From: Buchnera aphidicola (Mindarus japonicus)
GTDB taxonomy: Bacteria > Pseudomonadota > Gammaproteobacteria > Enterobacterales > Enterobacteriaceae
Length of the DNA: 64,000 nt
Reading direction: 5' to 3'
NCBI RefSeq assembly: GCF_039393905.1
Contig: NZ_CP135030.1
Span: 248,001-312,000 of the forward strand
Shown here piece after piece: positions 50,337 through 60,407 of the stretch; position 1 is the first letter of the stretch; each line of letters opens with the position of its first letter. The notes beneath the pieces are model-generated. The model was given only the letters and a program-made list of their open reading frames with translations. It was not told the origin of the DNA and did not search any database. The translations under genes and the position numbers were made by a program.

Positions 50337-51779
50337 CTATTTTACTTTAAGAATCCTACTCATATTTGTTTTTCCTGATTTATTAAGTACATCTCCTTGT
50401 GTTATAATCACAAGATTATTTTTTTCTAAAAAACCTTTTTTGCATAATAAGGAAATAGCTTCATTGGATACATCTAAACCTGTTTTCTCAGTATTAAAGT
50501 ATATAGGAATTACCCCTCTATACAAAGAAACTATTTTTAATGTTTTTATATTTCTAGAAAGAGCAAATATAGGTAATCCCGAGGTAATTCTAGATGTCAT
50601 TAAAGCTGTTTTTCCAGATTCTGTTATTGTAACTATAGCAGAGACTCCTATTAAATGATTCGCAGTATACATAGCTGACATAGCTACAGCTTCTTCTATA
50701 TTATCAAATAATACATTAAGACGATGTCTTGAAACATTAATACTGGGTATCTTTTCCGCTCCCTGACAAACTTTTGACATTTTAATAACAGTTTCTACAG
50801 GATATTTTCCTGCTGCTGTTTCTGCCGATAACATTACTGCATCACTTCCATCTAATACTGCATTAGCAACATCCATAACTTCTGCACGGGTAGGAGTGGG
50901 ATTATAAACCATTGATTCCATCATTTGAGTCGCGGTAATAACAATTTTATTTAATTGCCGAGCACGCCTAATTAATGTTTTTTGAACGCCAACTAATTCT
51001 GGATCTCCTATTTCTACACCTAAATCTCCTCTTGCAACCATAATAACATCTGAAAACGTTATGATATCTTCCATAATTTTTACATCAGAAACTACTTCTG
51101 CTCTTTCAATTTTTGCTATTATTTTTGCATTACTTCCTGCATCAAACGCTAATTTCTTAGCTAAGATTAAATCTTTTGCTGATCTTGGAAAAGAAATCGC
51201 TAAATAATCTACTCCTATTTTTGAAGCTATTTTTATATCATATTTATCTTTTTCAGTTAATGCTTTTGCTGACAGTCCCCCTCCTAACTTATTAATTCCT
51301 TTATTATTAGAAAGATATCCTCCTATTTTTACTTTAGTAAAAATTTTTCTTTGAACTATTTTTAAAACTTTTAGTTGAATTTTTCCATCATCTAATAATA
51401 AAATATCTCCTGGAGATAAATCTAAAGGTAAATCATAATAATCTATTCCTACTTTTTCAGAATCTCCTTGATTTTTTTCTAAATTAGCATCTAAAATAAA
51501 AGAATCATCAAAAGATAAAAATATCTTATCTTTTTTAAACTTTGAAATTCTAATTTTAGGACCTTGTAAATCTCCTAATAATGGAATATATAAGCCAAGT
51601 TTTTTAATTATAAAATTTGCTTTTTCAGCTCTTAATATATGATCTTTAGTGCTTCCATGAGAAAAGTTTAACCTTAACATGTTAGCTCCAGCTAATATAA
51701 CTTTTTCTAATACTTGGTTATTATCTGTGGAAGGTCCTAAAGTAATCACTATTTTTGTTCTTCTCGTTCTTTTTAACAT
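50337..51779 (-). CDS. pykA: pyruvate kinase (PykA type)
   Basis: Final ATP-yielding glycolytic step. The 480 residues equal E. coli PykA (480) and match it rather than Pyk[15 protein letters not shown] at the N terminus, NFSHGS near 39, GDLQGPKIR near 68, [15 protein letters not shown] near 125, catalytic IAKIERAE near 218, [12 protein letters not shown] near 245, and [19 protein letters not shown] near 285. It diverges from zwf across 349 bases. Confidence 0.98.
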   Translation of the reverse strand: MLKRTRRTKIVITLGPSTDNNQVLEKVILAGANMLRLNFSHGSTKDHILRAEKANFIIKKLGLYIPLLGDLQGPKIRISKFKKDKIFLSFDDSFILDANLEKNQGDSEKVGIDYYDLPLDLSPGDILLLDDGKIQLKVLKIVQRKIFTKVKIGGYLSNNKGINKLGGGLSAKALTEKDKYDIKIASKIGVDYLAISFPRSAKDLILAKKLAFDAGSNAKIIAKIERAEVVSDVKIMEDIITFSDVIMVARGDLGVEIGDPELVGVQKTLIRRARQLNKIVITATQMMESMVYNPTPTRAEVMDVANAVLDGSDAVMLSAETAAGKYPVETVIKMSKVCQGAEKIPSINVSRHRLNVLFDNIEEAVAMSAMYTANHLIGVSAIVTITESGKTALMTSRITSGLPIFALSRNIKTLKIVSLYRGVIPIYFNTEKTGLDVSNEAISLLCKKGFLEKNNLVIITQGDVLNKSGKTNMSRILKVK

Positions 51780-52128
51780 TGTTTTCTCAATTCTGTTTTT
51801 TAATTTAAAATTAATAAAAAATAATTTATAGTAAAAAATAAAAAATTATAAAAATAGATATATTTTTAAAAAATAAATTACAGTGTATAGTATACATTAA
51901 ACAATTCAATATCTATATATTTTATACTTGTACATATATTTCACAAATAAATTTTTAACATATATTTTTTATATATAACTGTATAAAATACGATTTTTTA
52001 AAATAAAAAATATCATAAAAAATTTATTATTAGATATTTTTTTAAAATAATTTTTTTTAAATATTAAAAATATTATCTAAATATTTTTTTGATAAAAAAA
52101 TATTTTTTTCTAAACATAAGGTTTAAAT
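51780..52128. promoter_or_regulatory. 349-base divergent spacer pykA/zwf
   Basis: No gene seen. It must hold promoters for both genes. A 13-base palindrome, TGTATA-G-TATACA, lies at 51884-51896, and a TATAAAATA stretch at 51982-51990 could be a zwf -10 region; neither has a convincing -35 partner. Confidence 0.3.
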
Positions 52129-53604
52129 ATGTATACAAACAAAACAACTCAATTTTATGATTTAGTAATTTTTGGAGCAAAAGGAGATCTTACTAAAAGA
52201 AAATTATTACCTGCTTTATATAAATTAGAAAAAAAGAAAAAAATTTTTAAAAATACTAGAATTATTGGAATAGGAAGAGCTAATTGGAATAATTCAGAAT
52301 ATTCGAAAATTGTTAAAGAAAATTTATTAAATTTTTTAGATTGTTCTTTAGATGAAAATATTTGGAAATTATTTAAATCTAAGTTATTTTTTTATAATTT
52401 AGATATAAATAATACTTCTTGTTTTAAACAACTAAAAAAAATTTTAGATACTGATTCTAATATCACTATTTACTATTTTGCAATGCCACCTAATACATTT
52501 GAAATAATTTGCAAAGGATTAGGAGATTCCCATTTAAATAATAAAAATACTAGAATAGTTATAGAAAAACCTATAGGAGACTCTTTAAAAAGTGCAAAAA
52601 TTATTAATAAAAAAATTAGTAAATATTTTAAAGAATCACAAATATTTAGAATAGATCATTATTTAGGTAAAGAAACAACATTAAATTTATTATCTTTAAG
52701 ATTTGCTAATAGTATATTTTTTAATAATTGGGATAATAAAGTAATTGATCATGTTCAAATTACTGTTTCAGAAAAAGTGGGAATCGAAGGAAGATGGAAA
52801 TATTTTGAAAAAACTGGACAAATGAAAGATATGGTTCAAAATCATTTATTACAGTTATTAACAATAATTACTATGTCTCCACCAAATAATTTAGAAGCAA
52901 ATAGTATAAGAGATGAAAAAGTAAAAGTTTTAAATTCTTTACGTTTAATAAATAATAATAATGTAAATATCAATACAGTACGCGGTCAATATTCTTCTGG
53001 AATTGTTCAGGGAGTAAAAGTTAATTCTTATTTAAATGAAGATGGGGTTAAAAAAAATAGTAGAACAGAAACTTTTGTCTCTATTCGAACACATATTGAT
53101 AATAGTAGATGGGAAGGGGTTCCTTTTTATTTAAGAACTGGAAAAAGATTACCAATAAAATGCTCTAAAATAGTAATTTTTTTTAAAAAAACTCCAATAA
53201 ACCTCTTTAATAATTCTTTTATAAATATTCCAGAAAATAAATTAACAATTCGTTTAGAACCTAATGAAGGTATAGACTTGCAAATAATAAATAAAATTCC
53301 AGATTTACAATCTGAATATTTATTAGATAAAGTTAAACTAAATTTTGATTATATTCATACTTTTCCAAAAAATTCTTTATCAGATGCTTACGAAAGATTA
53401 TTATTAGAAAGCATGATAGGAAATCAGTCATTATTTGTTCGTCATGATGAAGTTGAAGCATCTTGGAAATGGATTGATTCAATAACAAATTCATGGAGTT
53501 CTACTAACCAAACCCCTATTTTATATAAAGCTGGTACATGGGGACCTGGGGAAATTTCAGACATGATAATTAATCAAGACAAAAGATATTGGGATAACTT
53601 TTAA
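52129..53604 (+). CDS. zwf: glucose-6-phosphate 1-dehydrogenase
   Basis: Oxidises glucose 6-phosphate with NADP+, entry of the pentose-phosphate pathway. It has 491 residues, like E. coli Zwf. The dinucleotide site IFGAKGDLTKRKLLPALY is near residue 14, the catalytic RIDHYLGKETTLNLL near 178, and VIEKPIGDSLKSA near 145. C-terminal W-K-W-I-D and AGTWGPGEI are conserved. Its product goes to Pgl (23249). AAGG precedes the ATG. Confidence 0.98.
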   Translation: MYTNKTTQFYDLVIFGAKGDLTKRKLLPALYKLEKKKKIFKNTRIIGIGRANWNNSEYSKIVKENLLNFLDCSLDENIWKLFKSKLFFYNLDINNTSCFKQLKKILDTDSNITIYYFAMPPNTFEIICKGLGDSHLNNKNTRIVIEKPIGDSLKSAKIINKKISKYFKESQIFRIDHYLGKETTLNLLSLRFANSIFFNNWDNKVIDHVQITVSEKVGIEGRWKYFEKTGQMKDMVQNHLLQLLTIITMSPPNNLEANSIRDEKVKVLNSLRLINNNNVNINTVRGQYSSGIVQGVKVNSYLNEDGVKKNSRTETFVSIRTHIDNSRWEGVPFYLRTGKRLPIKCSKIVIFFKKTPINLFNNSFINIPENKLTIRLEPNEGIDLQIINKIPDLQSEYLLDKVKLNFDYIHTFPKNSLSDAYERLLLESMIGNQSLFVRHDEVEASWKWIDSITNSWSSTNQTPILYKAGTWGPGEISDMIINQDKRYWDNF

Positions 53605-53796
53605 ATAAAAAATTAAATCAATTTATTTAAAAAAAATAAATATTTATGTAGTTAAATAATTTTTATTTTTTTAAAAACTCGTTTTTTTTAAATTAAAAAT
53701 AATTAATTAATAAAAATTGAAAGAATTTTAATTCTATGTAAGTATAAAAAAAATAATGTAATTATCTTTAAAAAAAGGAGAAATATATAAAAAATT

Positions 53797-54672
53797 ATGA
53801 TGCGAGTTATTCTTTTTTTATTTACTAATTTAGCTGTTATAATAGTATTTGGAATTATTTTAATATTAACTGGAATTAAACCTAATAGTTTGTACTCTTT
53901 AATGATTATATCAACTTTATTTGGTTTTAGTGGATCTATATTATCATTATTAATGTCAAAATGGATTGCTATAAAAGCTGTTAATGGAAAGTTAGTAACC
54001 GTTCCCTTAAATAATCGAGAAAAATGGTTAGTTACAACTATTAAACATCAATCTTCTTTATTACAGTTAAAAACACCAAAAATAGTAATATATCCTTCTT
54101 TAGATATAAATGCATTTGCTACTGGACCACATAAAAATGCATCACTAATTGCTCTTTCTTCTGGTTTATTAAAAAATATGAATAAAGAAGAAGTAGAAGC
54201 TGTTATAGCACATGAAATGACTCATATCAAAAATGGAGATATGGTAACTATGACATTAATACAGGGAGTAATTAATACTTTTGTAATTTTTGTTTCCCGA
54301 ATAATTGCAAGTATTATTACTAATATTTTTAATAACAAAGAAGAAAATAATAAATATTATAACAATTCCATAATTTACATATTAATTACTGGAATATTAG
54401 AATTAATATTTGGTGTCATAGCTTCCTTAATCACTATGTGGTTTTCAAGATATAGAGAATTTTATGCTGATGCAGGATCTGCTAAATTAGTAGGTCGAAA
54501 GAAAATGATTGCTGCCTTAAAAAAAATAAAAACAAGTTACGAACCTACAGAAGATAATAGTATTATTGCTTTTTGTATTAACGGAAAATCCAAGTCTATT
54601 TTTAATTTATTTATGTCTCACCCCCCCATAGATCAACGTATTATTGCATTATATAATAAAAAATATATGTAA
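53797..54672 (+). CDS. htpX: membrane metalloprotease HtpX
   Basis: A zinc endopeptidase of the inner membrane that helps remove misfolded membrane proteins. The 291 residues (E. coli 293) have two N-terminal membrane helices (about 4-24 and 33-54), the HEXXH site in IAHEMTHIKNGD near 137, two further hydrophobic segments (about 155-180 and 190-217), and the third zinc ligand in YREFYADAGSAKLVG near 223. FCINGKSKSIFNLFMSHPP is highly conserved. AAGGAG precedes the start. A 15-bp stem-loop follows. Confidence 0.97.
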   Translation: MMRVILFLFTNLAVIIVFGIILILTGIKPNSLYSLMIISTLFGFSGSILSLLMSKWIAIKAVNGKLVTVPLNNREKWLVTTIKHQSSLLQLKTPKIVIYPSLDINAFATGPHKNASLIALSSGLLKNMNKEEVEAVIAHEMTHIKNGDMVTMTLIQGVINTFVIFVSRIIASIITNIFNNKEENNKYYNNSIIYILITGILELIFGVIASLITMWFSRYREFYADAGSAKLVGRKKMIAALKKIKTSYEPTEDNSIIAFCINGKSKSIFNLFMSHPPIDQRIIALYNKKYM

Positions 54673-54677
54673 CTTTA

Positions 54678-54727
54678 AAAATAAAAGAGAATAAAAAGAA
54701 TGGATGAAAATAATTCTCTTTTATTTT
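54678..54727 (+). terminator. 15-bp stem-loop after htpX
   Basis: AAAATAAAAGAGAAT at 54678-54692 is exactly complementary to ATTCTCTTTTATTTT at 54713-54727, with a 20-base loop. It starts six bases after the htpX stop. The T-rich 3' arm could act as the pausing tract; it is a probable terminator or 3'-end stabiliser. Confidence 0.55.
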
Positions 54728-54836
54728 AAAAAAAATTATTAATTTATAATTAAAATAATAGTTTCTATTAAAAATATAAAAATTTTCTTTAAGAACATTT
54801 AAATAGATAATATCATCTATATATAAAAAATATATA

Positions 54837-54871
54837 TTTATATAAAACTTAATAATTAAGTTTTATATAAA
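54837..54871. repeat. 35-base palindrome upstream of yoaE
   Basis: Seventeen bases (54837-54853) are exactly complementary to 54855-54871 around one central A; the core is AAAACTTAAT-A-ATTAAGTTTT. It ends 50 bases before the yoaE start, so it could be in the promoter or leader. It is distinct from the htpX terminator 110 bases upstream. Confidence 0.5.
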
Positions 54872-54921
54872 AAATAATATAAATATATTTTTTAACATTT
54901 TACTTTTTTATGGAGTTTATA

Positions 54922-56502
54922 ATGGAGTTTTTTTTAGACCCATCTACATGGATTGGTCTACTTACTTTAATTACATTAGAAGTAGTGCTTGGAATTGATA
55001 ACTTAATTTTTATTGCTATTTTAACTAAAAAATTACCTCCATCAAGTCGTGATAAAGCAAGAGTAATAGGATTAAGTTTAGCTTTATTAATGCGATTAAA
55101 TTTATTATTACTAATATCTTGGATAGTCACTTTAACTGCTCCTATTATCCAAAATAAATATTTTATCTTATCAGGTAGAGATCTAATTTTACTTTCTGGA
55201 GGATTATTTTTAATTTTTAAAGCTACGATTGAATTACATGAAAGATTGGAAAATTATCCAGAAAATAATACTCATAGTAAAAATTATGCCAGCCTATGGG
55301 CTGTTGTTATACAAATTATAGTGTTAGATGCTGTTTTTTCATTAGATGCTATTATTACTGCCGTTGGCATAGTAAATAATCTACCTATTATGATGACAGC
55401 AGTAATTATTTCAATGGCTATTATGTCTTTTGCATCTAAGTTTTTAACTAATTATATTAATAATCATCAAACAGTAATAGTTCTTTGTCTTAGTTTTTTG
55501 TTAATGATAGGATTTAATTTAGTAGCTGGAGCTTTCCAAGTACATATTCCAAAAGGGTATTTATACACTACAATAGGATTTTCTATAATGATCGAATTAT
55601 TCAATCAAATTTCTTATAATAATTTTATTAAAAATCAATCTAGAAGATCTATGCGTCAAAGAACAGCAGAAGCTATTCTTCGATTAATGGTTAAAAAAAA
55701 TCCAGAAAAAAAAGATATAAAACAAAAAAAAATAGATAAAAATAGTTCAAAACCAAATTTTTTACACACTGGTATATCTGAGACATTTAAAGAAGAAGAA
55801 AGATATATGATGAACGGAGTATTAACATTAGCTATGAGATCTATTAAAAGTATGATGACTCCTAGAGGGGAAATTTCATGGGTAAATATAGAAAATAATA
55901 TAGATGAAATTAGATCTCAATTATTAGCTACGCCGCATAGTTTATTTCCTATATGTAAAGGGGAATTAGATGAAATAATAGGTGTGGTTCGAGCAAAAGA
56001 GCTATTATTTGAAATAGAAACAAACACAAACTTAACTGAGTTTTCTTCTAAAAATCCTCCTATTATTATACCTGACACTCTTGATCCAATTAATTTATTA
56101 AAAATATTAAGAAAATCTAAGGGAAAATTAGCAATTATTACAAATGAATTTGGAGTTGTACAAGGATTAATTACTCCTTTAGATATTTTAGAAGCTATTG
56201 CCGGAGAATTTCCCGATGAAGATGAAACACCCGATATAATTTCTGAAAATGATAGCTGGCTTGTTAAAGGGGGAACTGATCTTCATTCTTTGCAACAATT
56301 ACTAAATACTAAAAAATTAATAAAAAAAGAAGAAAATCATGCTTCATTAGCAGGATTATTAATATCTCAAAAAGGACAACTACCTCTTCCAGGAGAAATT
56401 ATTTATATACCCCCATTTTATTTTCATATTATTGAAGCAACAGAATATAGAATTAATTTAGTTCGAATTAAAAAAAATATAACTTTTAAAAAAATTAACT
56501 AA
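54922..56502 (+). CDS. yoaE: TerC/CBS/CorC-domain membrane protein YoaE
   Basis: An inner-membrane protein with a TerC domain, paired CBS domains and a CorC/HlyC transporter-associated domain; role uncertain, perhaps metal-ion related. I choose the ATG at 54922 ([16 protein letters not shown]), because GGAG lies seven bases upstream and it aligns exactly with E. coli YoaE; an ATG at 54910 is less likely. The TerC part (about 1-240) has [15 protein letters not shown] and the second signature [19 protein letters not shown] domains span about 290-425 ([32 protein letters not shown]). 526 residues versus 518 in E. coli. Confidence 0.95.
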   Translation: MEFFLDPSTWIGLLTLITLEVVLGIDNLIFIAILTKKLPPSSRDKARVIGLSLALLMRLNLLLLISWIVTLTAPIIQNKYFILSGRDLILLSGGLFLIFKATIELHERLENYPENNTHSKNYASLWAVVIQIIVLDAVFSLDAIITAVGIVNNLPIMMTAVIISMAIMSFASKFLTNYINNHQTVIVLCLSFLLMIGFNLVAGAFQVHIPKGYLYTTIGFSIMIELFNQISYNNFIKNQSRRSMRQRTAEAILRLMVKKNPEKKDIKQKKIDKNSSKPNFLHTGISETFKEEERYMMNGVLTLAMRSIKSMMTPRGEISWVNIENNIDEIRSQLLATPHSLFPICKGELDEIIGVVRAKELLFEIETNTNLTEFSSKNPPIIIPDTLDPINLLKILRKSKGKLAIITNEFGVVQGLITPLDILEAIAGEFPDEDETPDIISENDSWLVKGGTDLHSLQQLLNTKKLIKKEENHASLAGLLISQKGQLPLPGEIIYIPPFYFHIIEATEYRINLVRIKKNITFKKIN

Positions 56503-56609
56503 ATAAAAAAATTAAGTTAAATCATTTTTAATTAATTTTTTATCTTGTTTGAAAAACATATGTTTAGTATATTTTATATACATAAAATAAAAAATATTTT
56601 TAAATAAAA

Positions 56610-57278
56610 ATGAATACATCTATATTATCTATTGATGCTTCTTGTGATAATTGTTCAATAGCATTATTTTATAATAAAAAAATTGATTACATTACTGAAA
56701 TATCTAAGATAAATCAAACAAAAAAAATTTTATTTATGATCAATAAAATTTTAAAAAATAAAAAAATATCTTTAAAGTCATTAGATGTAATTTCATTTAC
56801 AATAGGTCCAGGAAAATTTACAGGTATTCGTACTGTAATAAATATAGCACAAAGTCTTTCGTTTGGAACAAACATTAAGCTATTTCCAATTTCAACATTG
56901 CTAATTATAGCAGAACAAGCTTGGAGAAAAGAAAATATAAAAAAAGTAATAGTTACACTTGATGCTAATAATAATCAAGCATATTGGGCGAAATATATTC
57001 GAAATAATAAAGGAATCTGGAAAACAGTAAAAAAAGACTGTTTAAATACAATTTTAGAATTAAATAAAAAAATTAATTTACCGACTAACAATTGGACAGT
57101 TGTTGGAAATTCTTGTAAGAAACTAAAACTTAATTCTAAAATTTTAATAAATAAAAAAATTTTTTCTTCTCATGCTAAGGATATAATCCCTTTTGCTTTA
57201 TCACACTTAAATAAAAATAAAACAAATAAAATTAAAAAGATTTTACCTAATTATTTAAATTCATTAGGATTTAATTAA
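56610..57278 (+). CDS. tsaB: tRNA threonylcarbamoyladenosine synthesis protein TsaB
   Basis: TsaB (YeaZ) is the non-catalytic partner of TsaD in t6A37 tRNA modification. The 222 residues (E. coli 231) begin ILSIDASCDNCSIALF, and SFTIGPGKFTGIRTVINIAQSL near 62 is the family block. The second half is drifted. It converges on minE with only 13 bases between stops. Confidence 0.93.
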   Translation: MNTSILSIDASCDNCSIALFYNKKIDYITEISKINQTKKILFMINKILKNKKISLKSLDVISFTIGPGKFTGIRTVINIAQSLSFGTNIKLFPISTLLIIAEQAWRKENIKKVIVTLDANNNQAYWAKYIRNNKGIWKTVKKDCLNTILELNKKINLPTNNWTVVGNSCKKLKLNSKILINKKIFSSHAKDIIPFALSHLNKNKTNKIKKILPNYLNSLGFN

Positions 57279-57291
57279 ATGAAAACATTTC

Positions 57292-57543
57292 TTATTTAAA
57301 AAAAAATATACTTAATTTTAATACTGAAGTGTTTCTATCTTTAGAATTTATTTTTATTTGCAACATTTTTGGTTTTATTTTTATATATTTACACATAACT
57401 TTCAGTATTTCTTTTTTTATCTCGGGTAGACAATCAGAAAAATAAGCATTACTTTTCTGTTCAGCTATCATGATTTTTAATCTTTCTTTAGCAATATGGG
57501 CAGTATTATTTTTTCTAGGTATAAAAAAATCTAATATTGTCAT
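57292..57543 (-). CDS. minE: cell division topological specificity factor MinE
   Basis: MinE stimulates the MinD ATPase and drives its oscillation. The 83 residues (E. coli 88) keep the anti-MinCD helix region NTAHIAKERLKIMIAEQ near 13-29 and the topological domain (LPEIKKEILKVMCKYIKI). The C terminus is drifted. It lies three bases after minD and is the last gene of minC-minD-minE. Confidence 0.95.
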   Translation of the reverse strand: MTILDFFIPRKNNTAHIAKERLKIMIAEQKSNAYFSDCLPEIKKEILKVMCKYIKIKPKMLQIKINSKDRNTSVLKLSIFFFK

Positions 57544-57546
57544 ATT

Positions 57547-58359
57547 TTACCTCCTAAATAGACGTCTAAAAAAACTTTTTTTTTCTTCTTTAACAAATCG
57601 AAATAATACTTTTTCTCCTAATAACCTATTAACAGTATCAGAATAAGCATTTCCTGCTATTGAACTTGAATCAAGAATTACAGGTTTTCCTTGATTAGAT
57701 GCTTTTAATACAGATAAATCTTCTGGGATAACACCTATTAATTTTATTTTAAGAATATCTAAAACATCATCCTTACTTAACATTTCCCCTTTATTTACTC
57801 TAAAAAGATTATATCTATTTAATAATAAATATTCTTTTATTGGTTTCTGATTCATTTTAGCTCTATATGATTTAGATGAAATTATTCCTAATATTCTATC
57901 CGCATCCCGTACAGAAGAAACTTCTGGATTTGTTACAACTATTGCTTCATCAGCAAAATAAATAGCTAACAAAGCTCCTGTTTCTATTCCTGCTGGAGAA
58001 TCACATATTATAAATTCAAAATTCATTTTAATTAAATTTTTTAAAACTTTAAAAACTCCATCATACGTAAGAGAATCTTTATCTCTTGTTTGGGAAGCTG
58101 GAAGAATATATAAATTTTTTGTATTTTTGTCTCTTATTAAAGCTTGATTTAATATTACTTTATCATTTATTACATTGATAAAATCATACACTACTCTCCT
58201 TTCACATCCCATAACTAAATCAAGATTTCTTAAACCAATATCAAAATCAATAACGACAGTTTTTTTTCCTCTTTTTGCTAATCCTGTAGCTATTGCGGCA
58301 CTTGAAGTAGTTTTTCCTACACCTCCTTTCCCTGATGTAATTACAATAATACGAGACAT
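57547..58359 (-). CDS. minD: septum site-determining ATPase MinD
   Basis: A ParA-type ATPase that binds the membrane and carries MinC. The 270 residues equal E. coli MinD. The deviant Walker A is VITSGKGGVGKTTSSAAIA at residues 5-23, Walker B in FIICDSPAGIE near 117, VTNPEVSSVRDADRILGI near 146, and the amphipathic membrane helix EEKKSFFRRLFRR at the end. It is fully intact, unlike its partner minC. Confidence 0.98.
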   Translation of the reverse strand: MSRIIVITSGKGGVGKTTSSAAIATGLAKRGKKTVVIDFDIGLRNLDLVMGCERRVVYDFINVINDKVILNQALIRDKNTKNLYILPASQTRDKDSLTYDGVFKVLKNLIKMNFEFIICDSPAGIETGALLAIYFADEAIVVTNPEVSSVRDADRILGIISSKSYRAKMNQKPIKEYLLLNRYNLFRVNKGEMLSKDDVLDILKIKLIGVIPEDLSVLKASNQGKPVILDSSSIAGNAYSDTVNRLLGEKVLFRFVKEEKKSFFRRLFRR

Positions 58360-58386
58360 ATACAGTACCTTTAAAAAATAAGTTTA

Positions 58387-59084
58387 TTAAATTTTATTCA
58401 TTGTTAAAATTCCGTCTTTTAAAAAAATATTCATAGTTTTTCCCATAAATTCTTTTGGTATTTTTTCTTTCACTAAATATATTCCGGAAATAGAAATTAA
58501 TTCAGAACATAAATTTAAACAAAAAATGTGGCTGGAAACATCTCCTTTAGCACCCGCTAAAGCTCTTCCACTCATTCTTCCATATATATGAATATTCCCG
58601 CTTGCTATAATTTCCGCTCCTGCATTAACATTATTAATAATAATTAAATCTCCATTAGGAACATATATTTTTTGACCTGATCTAACTGGAATTTTAATAA
58701 TTGTAGAATTTCTAATATTTTTTGTCAAAAAAACATTTTTTTTTTAGTCTTACTTTTTAAAAATGAATCAAATATTTTTTTTTCTTCTAAAAAAATAGGA
58801 ATTTTTGTTTTTTTTGTTTCTAATTTAATCCATTCACTAGTACAATCAATTACTCCAATTATTAATAATCCTATTATAGACAACTTTCTTTTCAATTTTT
58901 CTAAATTAATTTTTTTTTTTAAAAATGATAAATTTAGCATTAAAGGAGTTTTATAAAAAGAAATTGAATATTTTTTTATTTTTTTTTCCAATGCTTCTTG
59001 AATATTCTTTATATTATTACTGAATAAAAAAAGAACTAATATAGTAAAAGAATTTCCTGTTAATTTAATAAAATCTTTTTTCAT
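58387..59084 (-). pseudogene. minC: septum formation inhibitor MinC, split by a one-base frameshift
   Basis: MinC blocks FtsZ assembly away from mid-cell. Both halves are present but in different frames. The N-terminal part (58725-59084, 119 residues, LTGNSFTILVLFL at its start) runs into TGA just after an A10 run (58736-58745). The C-terminal part (58387-58728) contains PVRSGQKIYVPNGDLIII, GNIHIYGRMSGRALAGAKGD and the MinD-binding beta-helix. One added A in the run (A11) would join them exactly as in E. coli (231 residues). A TTG overlaps the TGA, so the second half could also be started separately. Function by slippage is possible; see findings. A sequencing error is not excluded. Confidence 0.9.
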
Positions 59085-59274
59085 ATCTTAGAATTTTTAT
59101 ATAATATAAAATTAAAATAAGATGATATCTGTTATACATAAATTTACATAGAAAATACAGATTTTTTTTTACTTAGTTAATCAAATATTTTTTTAAATTT
59201 AGTAAATATTAAAAAAATAAAATTTCTTATTCTATAAAAAATAATAAAAAATATGTTCATGGAATTCTTCAAAT

Positions 59275-60324
59275 ATGAATAAAATAAAACAACATAATAG
59301 CAACGATTTGTTGATTAAGAATAAAGATATCTTTTTAAATAAAAAAGTGTTTTTTTCAGGTTTAAGCGATAGTAGGATTATTAAAAAATTAAATTTAAAG
59401 TCAGTTAAAATTCATACTTATAGATATGATGTGTGGAAAAAATTAAAAAAAAAATTTCACGTTTCATATAGTTTAATAACTAATAAAAATTTCGTAAAAA
59501 ATAGTGAAATATTAATTTTTTACTGGAAAAAAAATGTGTTAGAAAACATTTTTCAACTAATTAGTTTAGTTTCTGTATTCACTATAAAATCTGATGTATA
59601 TATAATAGGAAAAAATAAAAGTGGTATTAAAAGTAGTATTTCTAAGTTAAAAAAATGGATCATTTTCAAAAAAATAGATTTTTTAAGAAAATGTTCACTT
59701 GTTCATGGGAAAATTTTAAAAAAAATAATATTTCTAAAAGAACAATTCATTAAAGTTTTTTTTTGGAAAAACTTATATATATATTTTTTTCCTGGAATTT
59801 TTAGTTATAATAAAGTTGATGAAGGAAGTAAATTACTATTATCTACTTTTACAAAAAAAATTAAAGGAGATATCTTGGATGTTGGCTGTGGAAATGGAAT
59901 CTTATCTGCTTTTTTATTGCAAAACAAAGAAAACAAGATTAAGGTAACTCTTACCGACATTCATTTATCCGCAATTGAATCGAGTAAATTAACTTTTAAA
60001 AAAAATGGATTACAAGGAAAGATATTATCTAGTGACATATATTCAAACATTAAAAAAAAATTTGATTTAATTATCTCTAATATTCCTATACATGAAGATC
60101 TAAATATTGAGTTAAAAACTGGAATTTCTATTATTAAAGAATCAATTAATTATTTAAAAAGTACAGGAGAATTAAGAATTGTTATTAATTCTTTTATAAA
60201 TATTTCAGAAACTTTTAAAAAAAATTTTAAAAATTATAAAATATTAAAAAAAACAAAAAGATTTATTGTTTTTCAAGGTTTCAGAAAGGATATGTATGAA
60301 ATACATACCCGGAGCGGGATTTGA
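59275..60324 (+). CDS. rsmC: 16S rRNA (guanine1207-N2)-methyltransferase RsmC
   Basis: RsmC methylates G1207 of 16S rRNA. The 349 residues align with E. coli RsmC (343): a drifted N-terminal pseudo-methyltransferase domain, then the SAM domain from about 165 (FFPGIFSYNKVDEGSKLLLS, GDILDVGCGNGILSAFLL, LTDIHLSAIESSK). The catalytic motif NPPF reads NIPI (IISNIPIHEDL near 268), an unusual change. GELRIVINSFI follows. The stop codon lies inside the tRNA-Leu gene on the other strand (19-base overlap). Confidence 0.9.
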   Translation: MNKIKQHNSNDLLIKNKDIFLNKKVFFSGLSDSRIIKKLNLKSVKIHTYRYDVWKKLKKKFHVSYSLITNKNFVKNSEILIFYWKKNVLENIFQLISLVSVFTIKSDVYIIGKNKSGIKSSISKLKKWIIFKKIDFLRKCSLVHGKILKKIIFLKEQFIKVFFWKNLYIYFFPGIFSYNKVDEGSKLLLSTFTKKIKGDILDVGCGNGILSAFLLQNKENKIKVTLTDIHLSAIESSKLTFKKNGLQGKILSSDIYSNIKKKFDLIISNIPIHEDLNIELKTGISIIKESINYLKSTGELRIVINSFINISETFKKNFKNYKILKKTKRFIVFQGFRKDMYEIHTRSGI

Positions 60325-60390
60325 ACCCGCAAAGCCATTAAGGCCGAGGGATTTTAAGTCCCTTGTGTCTACCAATTTCACCATCCGGGC
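60306..60390 (-). tRNA. tRNA-Leu (anticodon TAA)
   Basis: An 85-base cloverleaf read on the minus strand: acceptor GCCCGGA paired with TCCGGGT, a TAA anticodon in GGGACTTAAAATCCC, a long variable arm (class II tRNA) and T-loop GTTCAAAT. Discriminator A. No CCA is encoded. E. coli leuZ in the glyW-cysT-leuZ cluster is the equivalent. Its 3' end overlaps the rsmC stop on the other strand. Confidence 0.96.
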
Positions 60391-60407
60391 TAAAATAAAA
60401 TTTCTTT

